Source: a virus
Virus record (IMG/VR): IMGVR_UViG_3300025127_006497
Location: 1 to 26,441 of that record
Length of the DNA: 26,441 nucleotides
Strand: one strand, 5' to 3'
This document shows positions 6,982 to 14,623 of this stretch, one piece after another. Position 1 is the first letter of the stretch; each line of letters opens with the position of its first letter. Made by a program: the position numbers and the translations under genes. The notes under the pieces were generated by a model that saw only the letters and a list, made by a program, of their open reading frames with translations, was not told the origin of the DNA and did not search any database.

Positions 6982-8073
6982 CTATTCTCCTTTTCTGAAA
7001 ACGAAAATGGGTTCGTATTTATGTCCTGCTCCCATTACACTTGATAATGTAAGTTGGATAGATTTCTCTTGAGTAAACCCAATTGATTTAGCAATACTCT
7101 GTGTTTCCTCTTCTATAAATTTATACTTTGGTGTATTTGCTATATTATATAACATATAACCGCCGTCCTTCAAACCTATATAGCAATTTTTTATTGTCTT
7201 TTTGAGAAATCCATCTACCCATTTATCTTGGGTAGGAAATTTTTTATAACTTTGACTTTTTTCATCCGAGTATTTCTCGGTATCGAAATAAGGTGGTGAG
7301 GTGAAACATAAATCTAATGATTTTTTTTGAGGTATGTAATCCTCACTACCTTGTTTATATATATCAACTTTCTTATTGATATAACTAAAATCTTTGCTCA
7401 TTCTTTTCAATCCGTTAAATGTCTTTGTGGATGGTTCTGTGCCGATATAATGTTTAGTATTTTTAGCGGATAAAAAACCTAACAAACGACCACCCCATCC
7501 ACAAGACATATCCCATACCACTCCGTCCCCAGCGTATTTTTCATAAATTAATTTTGCAGCAGTTGGTCTAAAATTACTTACTGATTGTGTTCCACTATAA
7601 ATCTTTATTGATTGTCGTAACCTATTTTCATGAAACACATTTCTCTCTCCATTTGGGTCTTCACCTTTGTAATGTTTCTGTTCCCAATTCCAACACTTTC
7701 TAATTGTAGACTTGAACATATCATCATTCAAGAATATTTCCATTGGTGATTTTTTAGCACTACCACAACGAACTTCCCAAAAGTGTGGATGGTAAGTCCA
7801 GCACAACCTCAATCCATGCATAGTTTGAACTATCTGATTATCTTTGAATATCGTATCGACATCAAACTTTCTCAGTTTATTAATGTGTTCGTGTTTTTCT
7901 TCTTCACGAATTGTGTAATGAGGGAATCCATGTCTGCGATAATAATCAAATATAACTTCAACGCCATATTCTCTATCCACGACATCTATTGAATTGGTAA
8001 CCCTTTCAAACTCTAAGTCTTTCTCATCGACATCAATGATTTTACCGAGAGTTTCATAGTTTACTCTGGCCAT
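6982..8073 (-). CDS. SPPY-motif SAM-dependent methyltransferase, paralogue A
   Basis: A 363-residue methyltransferase. The SAM loop is D188-M-S-C-G-W-G-G-R, followed by an acidic residue at the end of the next strand (IGTEPS). The catalytic motif IV is TSPPYF (258-263), the form found in N4-cytosine and N6-adenine amino-methyltransferases of DNA. After it comes YSDEKSQSYKKF and an LKDGGYMLYNIAN strand that are shared almost word for word with the two proteins at 24039-26441. The N-terminal 170 residues are specific to this copy and may recognise the substrate. The ATG overlaps the stop of the gp62-like gene (TAATG). DNA is the likely substrate by motif, but RNA cannot be excluded. Confidence 0.8.
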   Translation of the reverse strand: MARVNYETLGKIIDVDEKDLEFERVTNSIDVVDREYGVEVIFDYYRRHGFPHYTIREEEKHEHINKLRKFDVDTIFKDNQIVQTMHGLRLCWTYHPHFWEVRCGSAKKSPMEIFLNDDMFKSTIRKCWNWEQKHYKGEDPNGERNVFHENRLRQSIKIYSGTQSVSNFRPTAAKLIYEKYAGDGVVWDMSCGWGGRLLGFLSAKNTKHYIGTEPSTKTFNGLKRMSKDFSYINKKVDIYKQGSEDYIPQKKSLDLCFTSPPYFDTEKYSDEKSQSYKKFPTQDKWVDGFLKKTIKNCYIGLKDGGYMLYNIANTPKYKFIEEETQSIAKSIGFTQEKSIQLTLSSVMGAGHKYEPIFVFRKGE

Positions 8074-8516
8074 TAGGGAAGATTTAGTTTCTTGATTTCC
8101 TTCGGTTCGGTTCCAAATTTTTGAAGTATGGATTTCAATTCAGCCTTTCCTTGTTCAGAACTATAATATATTTCCAAATACTCGATAGCTTCTTTTTTAC
8201 TGACTTGATGATATTTTGTGACAATCTCTACAACCCAAGTTGGATGTTTCATAACCTTTTTTCCTTTAGTATATCTCAACCATTCTTTTTTCTTTGGAAG
8301 GATATTAGTATATAATTTATATAATTCTTTTGGTTTCAAATTATATCTTTGGAGCTCATTCACAACCTCGACATAATCCATCTTCATGGAGAGAAACCTA
8401 TGTATCATGTAATTTGACCAAGTCTTTCTATCCGCATCGTTTAGTTCATCCCAATAGTTCTTCGTTTGTTTTTGTGTGATGTGTGTTATGTGGTCAAATA
8501 GTGATTTTGTTTTCAT
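8073..8516 (-). CDS. 62: gp62-like clamp-loader small subunit
   Basis: A 147-residue helical protein that matches the cyanophage-type clamp-loader small subunit: SLFDHI near the N-terminus, a YWDELNDADRKTWSNYMIHR helix, FLSMKMDYVEVVNELQRY, LYTNILPKKKEWLRYTKGKK, and the end IL-x2-F/Y-G-x-E-P-K-E-I-K-K-L. In T4 one gp62 joins four gp44 ATPases to load the gp45 sliding clamp for the phage polymerase. In T4 genes 44 and 62 are adjacent; here the gp44 homologue is about 10 kb away at 18460-19380. It overlaps the sulfotransferase gene by four bases (ATGA). The assignment is from memory of the family pattern. Confidence 0.75.
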   Translation of the reverse strand: MKTKSLFDHITHITQKQTKNYWDELNDADRKTWSNYMIHRFLSMKMDYVEVVNELQRYNLKPKELYKLYTNILPKKKEWLRYTKGKKVMKHPTWVVEIVTKYHQVSKKEAIEYLEIYYSSEQGKAELKSILQKFGTEPKEIKKLNLP

Positions 8517-9223
8517 GTAGATAAATAGTCCTTTAATTTTTCAAGTTCAGAAATATTTGCAATATTTTTATAGGTGTCTTTGGTTTTGTAGCAATTATGT
8601 GTGTCTAAAAATTGTCCCACGGCATCATCTAATCTTAATATATCAATGTTGAGCCTTTTGGTTAAATTAATAAAGTTTTCTTTATGAACTTCTGTGTATT
8701 TACCTCTTGAATACAAATCTTCATACTTAATTACAATAAAATTATCATCTATTTGATTCACGATATAGTCGTATTTGTTTTTAGCTTCAATCATTTTTTT
8801 CTTGAATATCTGTGAATCAATACCATCAAACTTATAAGTGGTTTTGTATTCTCTGTGTCTACCGATTGGATTAGTCCAATAATTTACTTGTAATGCGAGT
8901 TCTTCTGACAATACTTTTTCCCAAATGTTTTCCCTATACAAAAATATCTTTTTAACATCGTAATCAAGTAAGGTATCAATTACATTGAAAAACCCCTCTT
9001 CATCCCAATTTATTTTACACCCATTATATTTAGAAAACATCTCATCCAAGCATTTATTGACATCATTTTCATAAATTTGTGAATCAAATGAGAGATTAAA
9101 TTTCTTAAATATGTCTGGTGGTGAATCAAACCATACCATATTTTGACCACTTACGGTCATTAGTGCATTTAATAGATTATTAGAACCACTTCTTTTTTGT
9201 GACAACAATATAAATTTATCCAT
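8513..9223 (-). CDS. Sulfotransferase-like protein
   Basis: A 236-residue protein with the PAPS-sulfotransferase layout. The first strand and loop LLSQKRSGSNNLLNAL (residues 6-21) is the 5'-phosphosulfate loop, in the form seen in Stf0-type enzymes (S-x2-R-S-G-S-N). A second conserved piece, IFLYRENIWEKVLSEELA (93-110), supplies Arg97 and Ser106 for the 3'-phosphate, and VIKYEDLYS further on is the usual strand of the family. It would move a sulfate from PAPS to a hydroxyl or amino group of a sugar, lipid or peptide. It lies directly after the GAMT-like gene, overlapping it by 8 bases, and before gp62. Acceptor unknown. Confidence 0.75.
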   Translation of the reverse strand: MDKFILLSQKRSGSNNLLNALMTVSGQNMVWFDSPPDIFKKFNLSFDSQIYENDVNKCLDEMFSKYNGCKINWDEEGFFNVIDTLLDYDVKKIFLYRENIWEKVLSEELALQVNYWTNPIGRHREYKTTYKFDGIDSQIFKKKMIEAKNKYDYIVNQIDDNFIVIKYEDLYSRGKYTEVHKENFINLTKRLNIDILRLDDAVGQFLDTHNCYKTKDTYKNIANISELEKLKDYLST

Positions 9224-9758
9224 TCAAGGTAATCCTATGGAACATAAAATAATTCTCATCATGGTAATCATTTTTTGGTGGTTTTATTTCGATTCTTTCT
9301 GTTACAACATTTTCATAAGGAACTTTGTCGGTGTTCGTCCAATGCCAAATGGTAAACTTAGTATCTGATTTACATATTGTATGAACGAACTTTTCTACGA
9401 AATAAAATAAATTAGAATCCTCATAGGTGTCAAATAATATACCATCATACTTTTTTAATTTATCACGATTATCAAACCAATCCCCTTCCAATATTTTTAT
9501 ATTTGGTTTATCACTTGCCCACTCTTTTAAATTTGTAATTACATCAGTATTTATCTCACATATGGTGTGTGAATCAATATTATGTTTTTGAATAAAATTT
9601 GATGCTATACCCATTCCAAATCCAACCTCTAATATATCTCCACCATTCAGACATACCCAATCAGCCATTCTTCTCATTATTGGAGTCTCCCACGAATGCA
9701 TCACAATTTTTCCGTCAATGGTCTTTATTTCATCTTGACTAAATATTAAGTCTTGCAT
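9216..9758 (-). CDS. Guanidinoacetate N-methyltransferase-like (GAMT) enzyme
   Basis: A 180-residue class I methyltransferase that follows vertebrate GAMT along its whole length. Visible matches are GKIVMHSWETPIM (16-28), GGDILEVGFGMGIAS (39-53, SAM loop), the acidic ribose ligand Glu68 in ICEIN, YDGILFDTYED (104-114), and the end PP-x6-ENYFMFHRIT. Glu24 and Asp110 correspond to the two acidic residues that hold the guanidino group in rat GAMT. GAMT converts guanidinoacetate plus SAM to creatine. The related arginine methyltransferase Rmt2 shares the fold, but W-E-T-P and the C-terminus favour GAMT. ATG at 9758 is preferred over an upstream TTG at 9773. The supplier enzyme AGAT is encoded at 17231-18247. 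Confidence 0.83.
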   Translation of the reverse strand: MQDLIFSQDEIKTIDGKIVMHSWETPIMRRMADWVCLNGGDILEVGFGMGIASNFIQKHNIDSHTICEINTDVITNLKEWASDKPNIKILEGDWFDNRDKLKKYDGILFDTYEDSNLFYFVEKFVHTICKSDTKFTIWHWTNTDKVPYENVVTERIEIKPPKNDYHDENYFMFHRITLNG

Positions 9759-10173
9759 AACCAAGTCTATCAACTAATCTTTTACTGACCTCATTCCATT
9801 CATCTATTTCAGAGTATACTTTATCATAACCTAATTGTTTTGCAACATTGAAGATTGATAAGATTAACTTTTCTCCCCATCCCTTATTACGATAGTATTT
9901 ATGGACATAGAGATTACAAGCAATCTGTTCAGGACTTAACCAAATCCAACCGAATATTGTATTTCTACCCCAAGAATCTAATTCAACCGTATTGAATTTC
10001 CAACCATCTTTCAATCTTTTTTCTGCATCTTCTACACTCCACATTTTTTCCCAATTCAACTCTTCTTGAAATTCGTCTATGGCTAATTGTAGATAATCAG
10101 GTAAAGTTTCAATTTGATTTATCGGATAATGTATTTTATAATCAGAATCCAATTTTTTGACATACTTAATCAT
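9739..10173 (-). CDS. GNAT-family N-acetyltransferase
   Basis: A 144-residue GNAT. Motif A is clear: a strand (IACNLYVHKYY) leading to the acetyl-CoA pyrophosphate loop R95-N-K-G-W-G100, then the helix EKLILSIFNVAKQLG. Motif B follows as a strand (VYSEIDEWN) and a helix ending KRLVDRLGYARL, the usual Gly-Tyr/Phe turn. It would acetylate an amine of a small molecule, protein or sugar. It overlaps the GAMT-like gene downstream by 20 bases and the 2OG-Fe(II) oxygenase gene upstream by 8 bases, so it is co-translated with them and may act on a related amine or guanidino compound (inference). Confidence 0.85.
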   Translation of the reverse strand: MIKYVKKLDSDYKIHYPINQIETLPDYLQLAIDEFQEELNWEKMWSVEDAEKRLKDGWKFNTVELDSWGRNTIFGWIWLSPEQIACNLYVHKYYRNKGWGEKLILSIFNVAKQLGYDKVYSEIDEWNEVSKRLVDRLGYARLNI

Positions 10174-10813
10174 CGAATAAATGATTCCAAGCGTTTTCTT
10201 CTCTGTGACTTTTCATACCAAGATTCTTCCTTTTGTCAAATTTGTAATCTGAATACTCACCATTCTTTCTTACATAATGTAAAAACAATTGGAAGGCCTG
10301 AGTCCCACTAAATCCTTGTCTCCAATGATTCATCTTGGTTCCCTCATAAAAACACATATCACCTTGATGTAACAACACACCTTTGCTCTCACCCTTTATC
10401 GCAGCTAATTTAAAATTAGCACCTTCACCCATTTTACCAAACTTTTCTTCATCATACTTTTGCATAAATATTGGCCAAGGTTCATCACTATATATTGGTA
10501 GAGTTGCACTAAACTCACATGATGGCCTGTCGGTATGAGGATTTAACTCATCATTCCTATTGTAAACTCTCATGAAAGTGTAACAAGGATACAATTCCTC
10601 TCCTACCATCTCCTCTGCTATAGGTGTTGTCCATTTCAATATGGCATCATTCAAGGGATTACCATACATATTAATCGTATCTTTTACTTGCTCACCATTA
10701 TCAAAGTGAAACTCGTTGTTTTGTATTTTTATCTTATAATACTCATGAATGATTTCACAAGTTTGCTTGGATAAAACCTTTTTTCTTACTTCGTAACCTT
10801 TATCATTAAACAT
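10166..10813 (-). CDS. 2OG-Fe(II) dioxygenase-like protein
   Basis: A 215-residue double-stranded beta-helix oxygenase. The iron ligands are His93 and Asp95 in NPHTDRPS and His163 in EGTKMNHWRQGF; the region before (YPCYTFMRVYNRNDEL) is the typical entry strand. The final strand FQLFLHYV is conserved, but the usual 2-oxoglutarate Arg about ten residues after the second His is not in its canonical place; Arg165 may serve. It would hydroxylate a peptide or small molecule using 2-oxoglutarate and oxygen. I place the start at ATG 10813, preceded by TTGGAGTTAGG and one base after the upstream stop; a longer frame to 10867 lies inside the upstream gene. Confidence 0.8.
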   Translation of the reverse strand: MFNDKGYEVRKKVLSKQTCEIIHEYYKIKIQNNEFHFDNGEQVKDTINMYGNPLNDAILKWTTPIAEEMVGEELYPCYTFMRVYNRNDELNPHTDRPSCEFSATLPIYSDEPWPIFMQKYDEEKFGKMGEGANFKLAAIKGESKGVLLHQGDMCFYEGTKMNHWRQGFSGTQAFQLFLHYVRKNGEYSDYKFDKRKNLGMKSHREENAWNHLFDD

Positions 10814-10814
10814 C

Positions 10815-11285
10815 CTAACTCCAATTCGGTATACCCGAACCTGTATCAGCAGAAGATGATGGAACATAATATTGTTCTGCTAAAACACCATCACGAAAAT
10901 CTCTTATCTTATGAAAGTTTCCATACCCACTAACACTTACCGCTTCAGTTTCGTGTGCTATAATATAGTAAGCCTCTTCGAATAAACTTTCACTCAAAGG
11001 TATGGCCTGACAGATTTGTGTTTTTAAACTACCTGTGAGTGAAGCCGATATTGGTGCCCAAGTGCTAGGGATTTCGTCCCAACCATTAAAGGTGACTTCA
11101 ATCGCTCCAAAAGGAAACACAGGCTTCATCTCCACATAATCAATCGGAATTAAACTACCTGTAATCTGTTTGGAACCACTCTCGTCAAAATCCGAACCAA
11201 TCCAATCAGGATAATGAGAATGTGATCCTGATACGACAGGTAAATCGGCTAATATTCCACCATGTATGTTAAATGTTATGGCCAT
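10815..11285 (-). CDS. Unknown, probably structural protein, 156 aa
   Basis: No family recognised. The composition is unlike the enzyme genes around it: rich in Ser, Gly, Thr, Pro and aromatic residues with few Lys, and full of short beta-strand stretches (IEVTFNGWDEIPSTWAPISA). Such composition is typical of tail-fibre or neck proteins. It starts with TGATG overlap on the stop of the 892-residue Hint/LamG gene, so the two are coupled and could be partners of one virion structure, for example a fibre and its chaperone or second subunit. It ends in a Ser/Gly-rich tail (VPSSSADTGSGIPNWS). There is no signal peptide and no membrane segment. Confidence 0.7.
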   Translation of the reverse strand: MAITFNIHGGILADLPVVSGSHSHYPDWIGSDFDESGSKQITGSLIPIDYVEMKPVFPFGAIEVTFNGWDEIPSTWAPISASLTGSLKTQICQAIPLSESLFEEAYYIIAHETEAVSVSGYGNFHKIRDFRDGVLAEQYYVPSSSADTGSGIPNWS

Positions 11286-13963
11286 CAGTCGTTATACATT
11301 ATTTGGTCGTAGGTAGCGTGGCCTCTCCACTCGTCCCATTGTTCTGCTATCTCGGCCTTTGTTAATTGTGCATCATATAAAACACAATGTGTTATTCCAA
11401 AGTTACCACCCGTACCAGGATGTGGTGTTGCGACACCACCCCCAAGACCAAAGTCCGAGGCAGGAGTTCGTGGGTTAGTTTGCGGAGTTGGTTGGTTTCT
11501 TACATAACTAAATTGTTGTGCCTGAGATGGTTTCCTATCAAAACCATAACTCATATATGGTGAGGATTGGTCTGTTTTTTGCCACACACATCTTGCCTTT
11601 GCGACTTGTGAACGACCAGCGGAAAAGAATGTTCCACCAGGTATCATATCGGTATCACTTGGAGCAGTATGTGTTGATGGGCCAGTATAAGTTATAACAT
11701 ATCCTTGTGGATTAACACCCATAGTATGATTATTACCAGGTCCTATATCTATCATTCTGTTTATGCCAGGTGAACTTGGATTAAATCCAGTCCCACCAGG
11801 TATAGGATTAGCATTTATAACTGCTACTGACATTATTGAGGTGAATAAAGTCTGTGAGTTAAAAATAGTCTGTGTGTGATACGGATTACTTGGTTGTTTT
11901 TCGGAAGTCATCGTAATTGCCTCAGGAATCAATATCATATCCACACCAGGATTTTGAGGACCAGGCATCTGAGGTATGGATGTTAAAGTCTTGACTTGTG
12001 AACCATCACTTAAAACTGGCGATATTGTTAAATCCATATCTGCCCTTCCACTCAAGTCATACCAAGTGGGAAAAGGTGAACTCTCAGGTAAACTCTGTGG
12101 ATTACCTGCATCCCAATGTGATATAATATTTGGGCCATTAATCAATGGATACGCACTTGGCCCATTGTGAACATGCATCCTATTCATAAAATAATTTTCA
12201 GTTGGAACGATTGTGTAGATATCCCAATGTGACCTCTTTCCAATCATCTCCCTCATGGATACGACCTTGCAAGGAATCATTTCTCCATAGAGTTCTGCAG
12301 TGTGTTTCATATCCTTTCGTTTTGGAGTCAAACACATCATACCTGGTCGAAGTTTCATCACTTCCATGTTCTTGATTTGTTTTGTCAATTCAGGTTTGTA
12401 TGATGCCCAACCAAAAGTCGGTCTTTCATTTTCCACACCACTCTTTTTGTGTGTTCCGAATGGTTCATTACCATCTCTTCTATCCATACGGATATCATAA
12501 TCTTGAGAATTGATAACCTTTAGTGGTTTTTCGAATAAGAATTCACTTGTAAAGTATGTTCCGTTTGCCTCAAATGTTATCTCCACAACCCTATCAGGCA
12601 TCTTTTTGTCTTGAACATTGTCCATGATTCCATTTAATATTCCGTTCTCATCAAACGATAATACCGAATCGGCATCATTCGGATTGTATATAACTTCTTT
12701 TTCAGGTCCTAATACAAAATTATCTGTCTTGGTGTTGATGTGTATTCCATTTACCATCATGGAACCATCTTCGGTCTCGATGTATTTGGTTCTGATATTT
12801 TTCTGAATCACCTCAACACTATCAATCTCTACCAAATCATCATTTATTTTAATTTTGTCACCAACCTTTAGTGTCCAAGTAGATTGAAATTTTTCTTCAT
12901 GGGTTATGACTGCACTTGAGTAACATAAATCTATCTCATTATTCAATCTCACATATCTTTTGTGAAGGTTACCTTGTCCACTTAATACCTTCAACACTCT
13001 TCCACCATGTTTTAATTTAGAACTTTCATTTAGAGTGGAAACCTCAACTATGTCACCACCTTCAAGTTCAACCAAATCATTTGATAAGACATTACCTTTA
13101 CTAACTCTTGCTATGCTTTTTCTGTCATCAGTTACATCATAATCCCATAGTTGTGTGTAAAGGTTTGGAGTGAGATGGTAATTAGTTTTCTTATAGACCA
13201 TGAGGTATTCTTTTATCTCAACATGAAATCCTGTCTCTTCATCAATGTCCATCTCAATAAATTTTTCTACAAAATCAAACTCTTTTAGTTTATCATTGAA
13301 GTCTTTTTCGGTCTCAAACCTAAAAATACCAACACCACTTTTTCTATCAATATTTCTTTTTTTGAAAACAAACCATTCATTCTTTTTGAATATTGATTCT
13401 TCGTTGTCCTCTCCATAATATTTTGGATTTTTGTCATACACACCATTAGTTTCTCCAAATCTATTCCAAGCTCGTTTATCTGCTGCCATCTTATCAAGTA
13501 GACAATCTTTATTCCAAGCAATTCTAAGTATAAAATCCTCTTGTTTATGGAACTTAAAATCCCAAATATTGTTTATGTCTTTTGCTATTTGTAGTTTAAC
13601 TTTAGGTGTGTAATTTTGACGATGGATTTTAGAAACTTGTTTTTGTAATTCTTTGTACCAAGCAGAGTGTATGATATCTTTCTGATTTTCCTCAACCAAG
13701 ACAATTATATTATGATATTCCCAATTACTTATGACTTCACATAGTTTTTTGTAGTCGAACCAATCTACGATATCATCATCAAGTGCGGTATTCGTGTTTA
13801 TCTCTGTTGAATATACTTCACCATTACTTGGTAGTAAATCCACACAAAATAGAATACCCTCATTTCGTCTTTCAAAAGGTAAATTTTTACCAAACCACTC
13901 TGTTATTAGTCTTGATTTTTGGTAAATTGATTGCTTGTAAGATAACTTGTCGAATAATTTCAT
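11285..13963 (-). CDS. Multidomain protein with two Hint-like segments and a LamG-like C-terminus
   Basis: An 892-residue protein, the longest in the window. Residues 1-285 show ATP-grasp-like pieces (VYSTEINTNTAL at 50-61, FVFKKRNIDRKSGVGIF at 198-214), held with low confidence. Residues about 288-411 look like a Hint fold: SAVITHEEKF, LKVGDKIKI, then MMVNGIHIN410-T411. A second Hint-like segment runs about 431-601: VVEITFEANG, LRPGMMCLT, CKVVSM, then YFMNRMHVHN600-G601, the classic His-Asn end. Residues 605-892 resemble a LamG/concanavalin module of phage fibres (HWDAGNP, TWYDLSG, and the ending VLYDAQLTKAEIAEQWDEWRG). No Cys sits at either Hint start, so canonical protein splicing is doubtful. 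Most likely a virion fibre or a self-processing protein. The ribosome site is weak. Confidence 0.8.
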   Translation of the reverse strand: MKLFDKLSYKQSIYQKSRLITEWFGKNLPFERRNEGILFCVDLLPSNGEVYSTEINTNTALDDDIVDWFDYKKLCEVISNWEYHNIIVLVEENQKDIIHSAWYKELQKQVSKIHRQNYTPKVKLQIAKDINNIWDFKFHKQEDFILRIAWNKDCLLDKMAADKRAWNRFGETNGVYDKNPKYYGEDNEESIFKKNEWFVFKKRNIDRKSGVGIFRFETEKDFNDKLKEFDFVEKFIEMDIDEETGFHVEIKEYLMVYKKTNYHLTPNLYTQLWDYDVTDDRKSIARVSKGNVLSNDLVELEGGDIVEVSTLNESSKLKHGGRVLKVLSGQGNLHKRYVRLNNEIDLCYSSAVITHEEKFQSTWTLKVGDKIKINDDLVEIDSVEVIQKNIRTKYIETEDGSMMVNGIHINTKTDNFVLGPEKEVIYNPNDADSVLSFDENGILNGIMDNVQDKKMPDRVVEITFEANGTYFTSEFLFEKPLKVINSQDYDIRMDRRDGNEPFGTHKKSGVENERPTFGWASYKPELTKQIKNMEVMKLRPGMMCLTPKRKDMKHTAELYGEMIPCKVVSMREMIGKRSHWDIYTIVPTENYFMNRMHVHNGPSAYPLINGPNIISHWDAGNPQSLPESSPFPTWYDLSGRADMDLTISPVLSDGSQVKTLTSIPQMPGPQNPGVDMILIPEAITMTSEKQPSNPYHTQTIFNSQTLFTSIMSVAVINANPIPGGTGFNPSSPGINRMIDIGPGNNHTMGVNPQGYVITYTGPSTHTAPSDTDMIPGGTFFSAGRSQVAKARCVWQKTDQSSPYMSYGFDRKPSQAQQFSYVRNQPTPQTNPRTPASDFGLGGGVATPHPGTGGNFGITHCVLYDAQLTKAEIAEQWDEWRGHATYDQIMYND

Positions 13964-13967
13964 ACTA

Positions 13968-13994
13968 ATAAATATCTGTTTTTGATAAATATCT
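13968..13994 (-). repeat. Ten-base direct repeat before the Hint/LamG gene
   Basis: The plus-strand sequence ATAAATATCT occurs at 13968-13977 and again at 13985-13994, 17 bases apart start to start, in the 29-base gap upstream of the 892-residue gene and running into the end of the oxygenase gene. On the coding strand it reads AGATATTTAT. It could be a regulator site or part of the leader of the long gene, which has no good Shine-Dalgarno sequence. The AT-richness makes chance recurrence possible. Confidence 0.3.
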
Positions 13995-14622
13995 ATCTAA
14001 ATGGTTTTCCATGTATCCATAATACCATTGATTTTCTCTCACCCTTTGTCACAGGAGTAACAGCGTGCCTTAAAAATGATGGAAAAATTATCATTGTTCC
14101 TTTAGTTTTTGGATAAATCATTTGAGTTTCATCTTGTGCCATATAATCTTGAAACAATACATCTCCACCCTCATAACCATCATTTAGTAGGACTATAACA
14201 CTTAGTTTACGATACATGGCTGGCCCATCTCCACCCGAATCAATATGAAAATCATACTTTCCACCCTCAGATGATTTGTATCTCAAATGACTGGCATATT
14301 CCAACATGGCTAGTAATTCAAAGTTCCAAGTATTACTATTTAAATCAAAAATCGTGTCTTGTATTTTTGAATACATCCAAGAAAAATCATTACTAAATGG
14401 TATTGGTTTTTGCCAAGCTATTCTTTCGGACTCCTCATCAGCACTTCCAAAGTGTGTATCACCTTGTGTAAGAGCTTGAGTCTCTTCAATTGTTTCTACT
14501 TGTCTCTCAAGTCTTTTCAACTCGACCTCACCGAAACAACCTTCGATTGAAAAAGGCCGATAATCACCACCCTTTGAATTTGTAATTGATTGTATTGACA
14601 GACCAGGATTAGCAGCTATCAT
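13993..14622 (-). CDS. Prolyl-4-hydroxylase-type 2OG-Fe(II) oxygenase
   Basis: A 209-residue enzyme of the PKHD/P4H type. The iron triad is His126 and Asp128 in KYDFHIDSG and His186 in FLRHAVTPV; Arg196 in GERKSMVLWIHG is the 2-oxoglutarate carboxylate ligand ten residues later, exactly as expected. YRKLSVIVLLNDGYEGGDVLF is the standard middle strand pair. Such enzymes hydroxylate prolyl, lysyl or other side chains, or free amino acids. AGGAGA lies before the ATG, within the end of the unknown gene upstream. It directly precedes the Hint/LamG protein, which is Pro- and Gly-rich in its last third and is therefore a possible substrate (inference). Confidence 0.88.
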   Translation of the reverse strand: MIAANPGLSIQSITNSKGGDYRPFSIEGCFGEVELKRLERQVETIEETQALTQGDTHFGSADEESERIAWQKPIPFSNDFSWMYSKIQDTIFDLNSNTWNFELLAMLEYASHLRYKSSEGGKYDFHIDSGGDGPAMYRKLSVIVLLNDGYEGGDVLFQDYMAQDETQMIYPKTKGTMIIFPSFLRHAVTPVTKGERKSMVLWIHGKPFR

Positions 14623-14623
14623 A

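Noticed and set aside
9216-9758. Arginine methyltransferase Rmt2 instead of GAMT
   Set aside because: Not excluded, but lack of an ankyrin-type N-terminus, the W-E-T-P phrase, and the GAMT-like C-terminus make GAMT the better reading.
13285-13521. Minus-strand 78-residue frame inside the Hint/LamG gene (and similar ones at 18987-19187, 25210-25419, 25495-25737)
   Set aside because: Out-of-frame readings of real genes with no ribosome site or recognisable domain.
11285-13963. Active self-splicing intein
   Set aside because: Neither Hint-like segment has a Cys or a clear Ser at its start, and the second ends Asn-Gly, which does not allow normal extein joining. Kept only as Hint-like.
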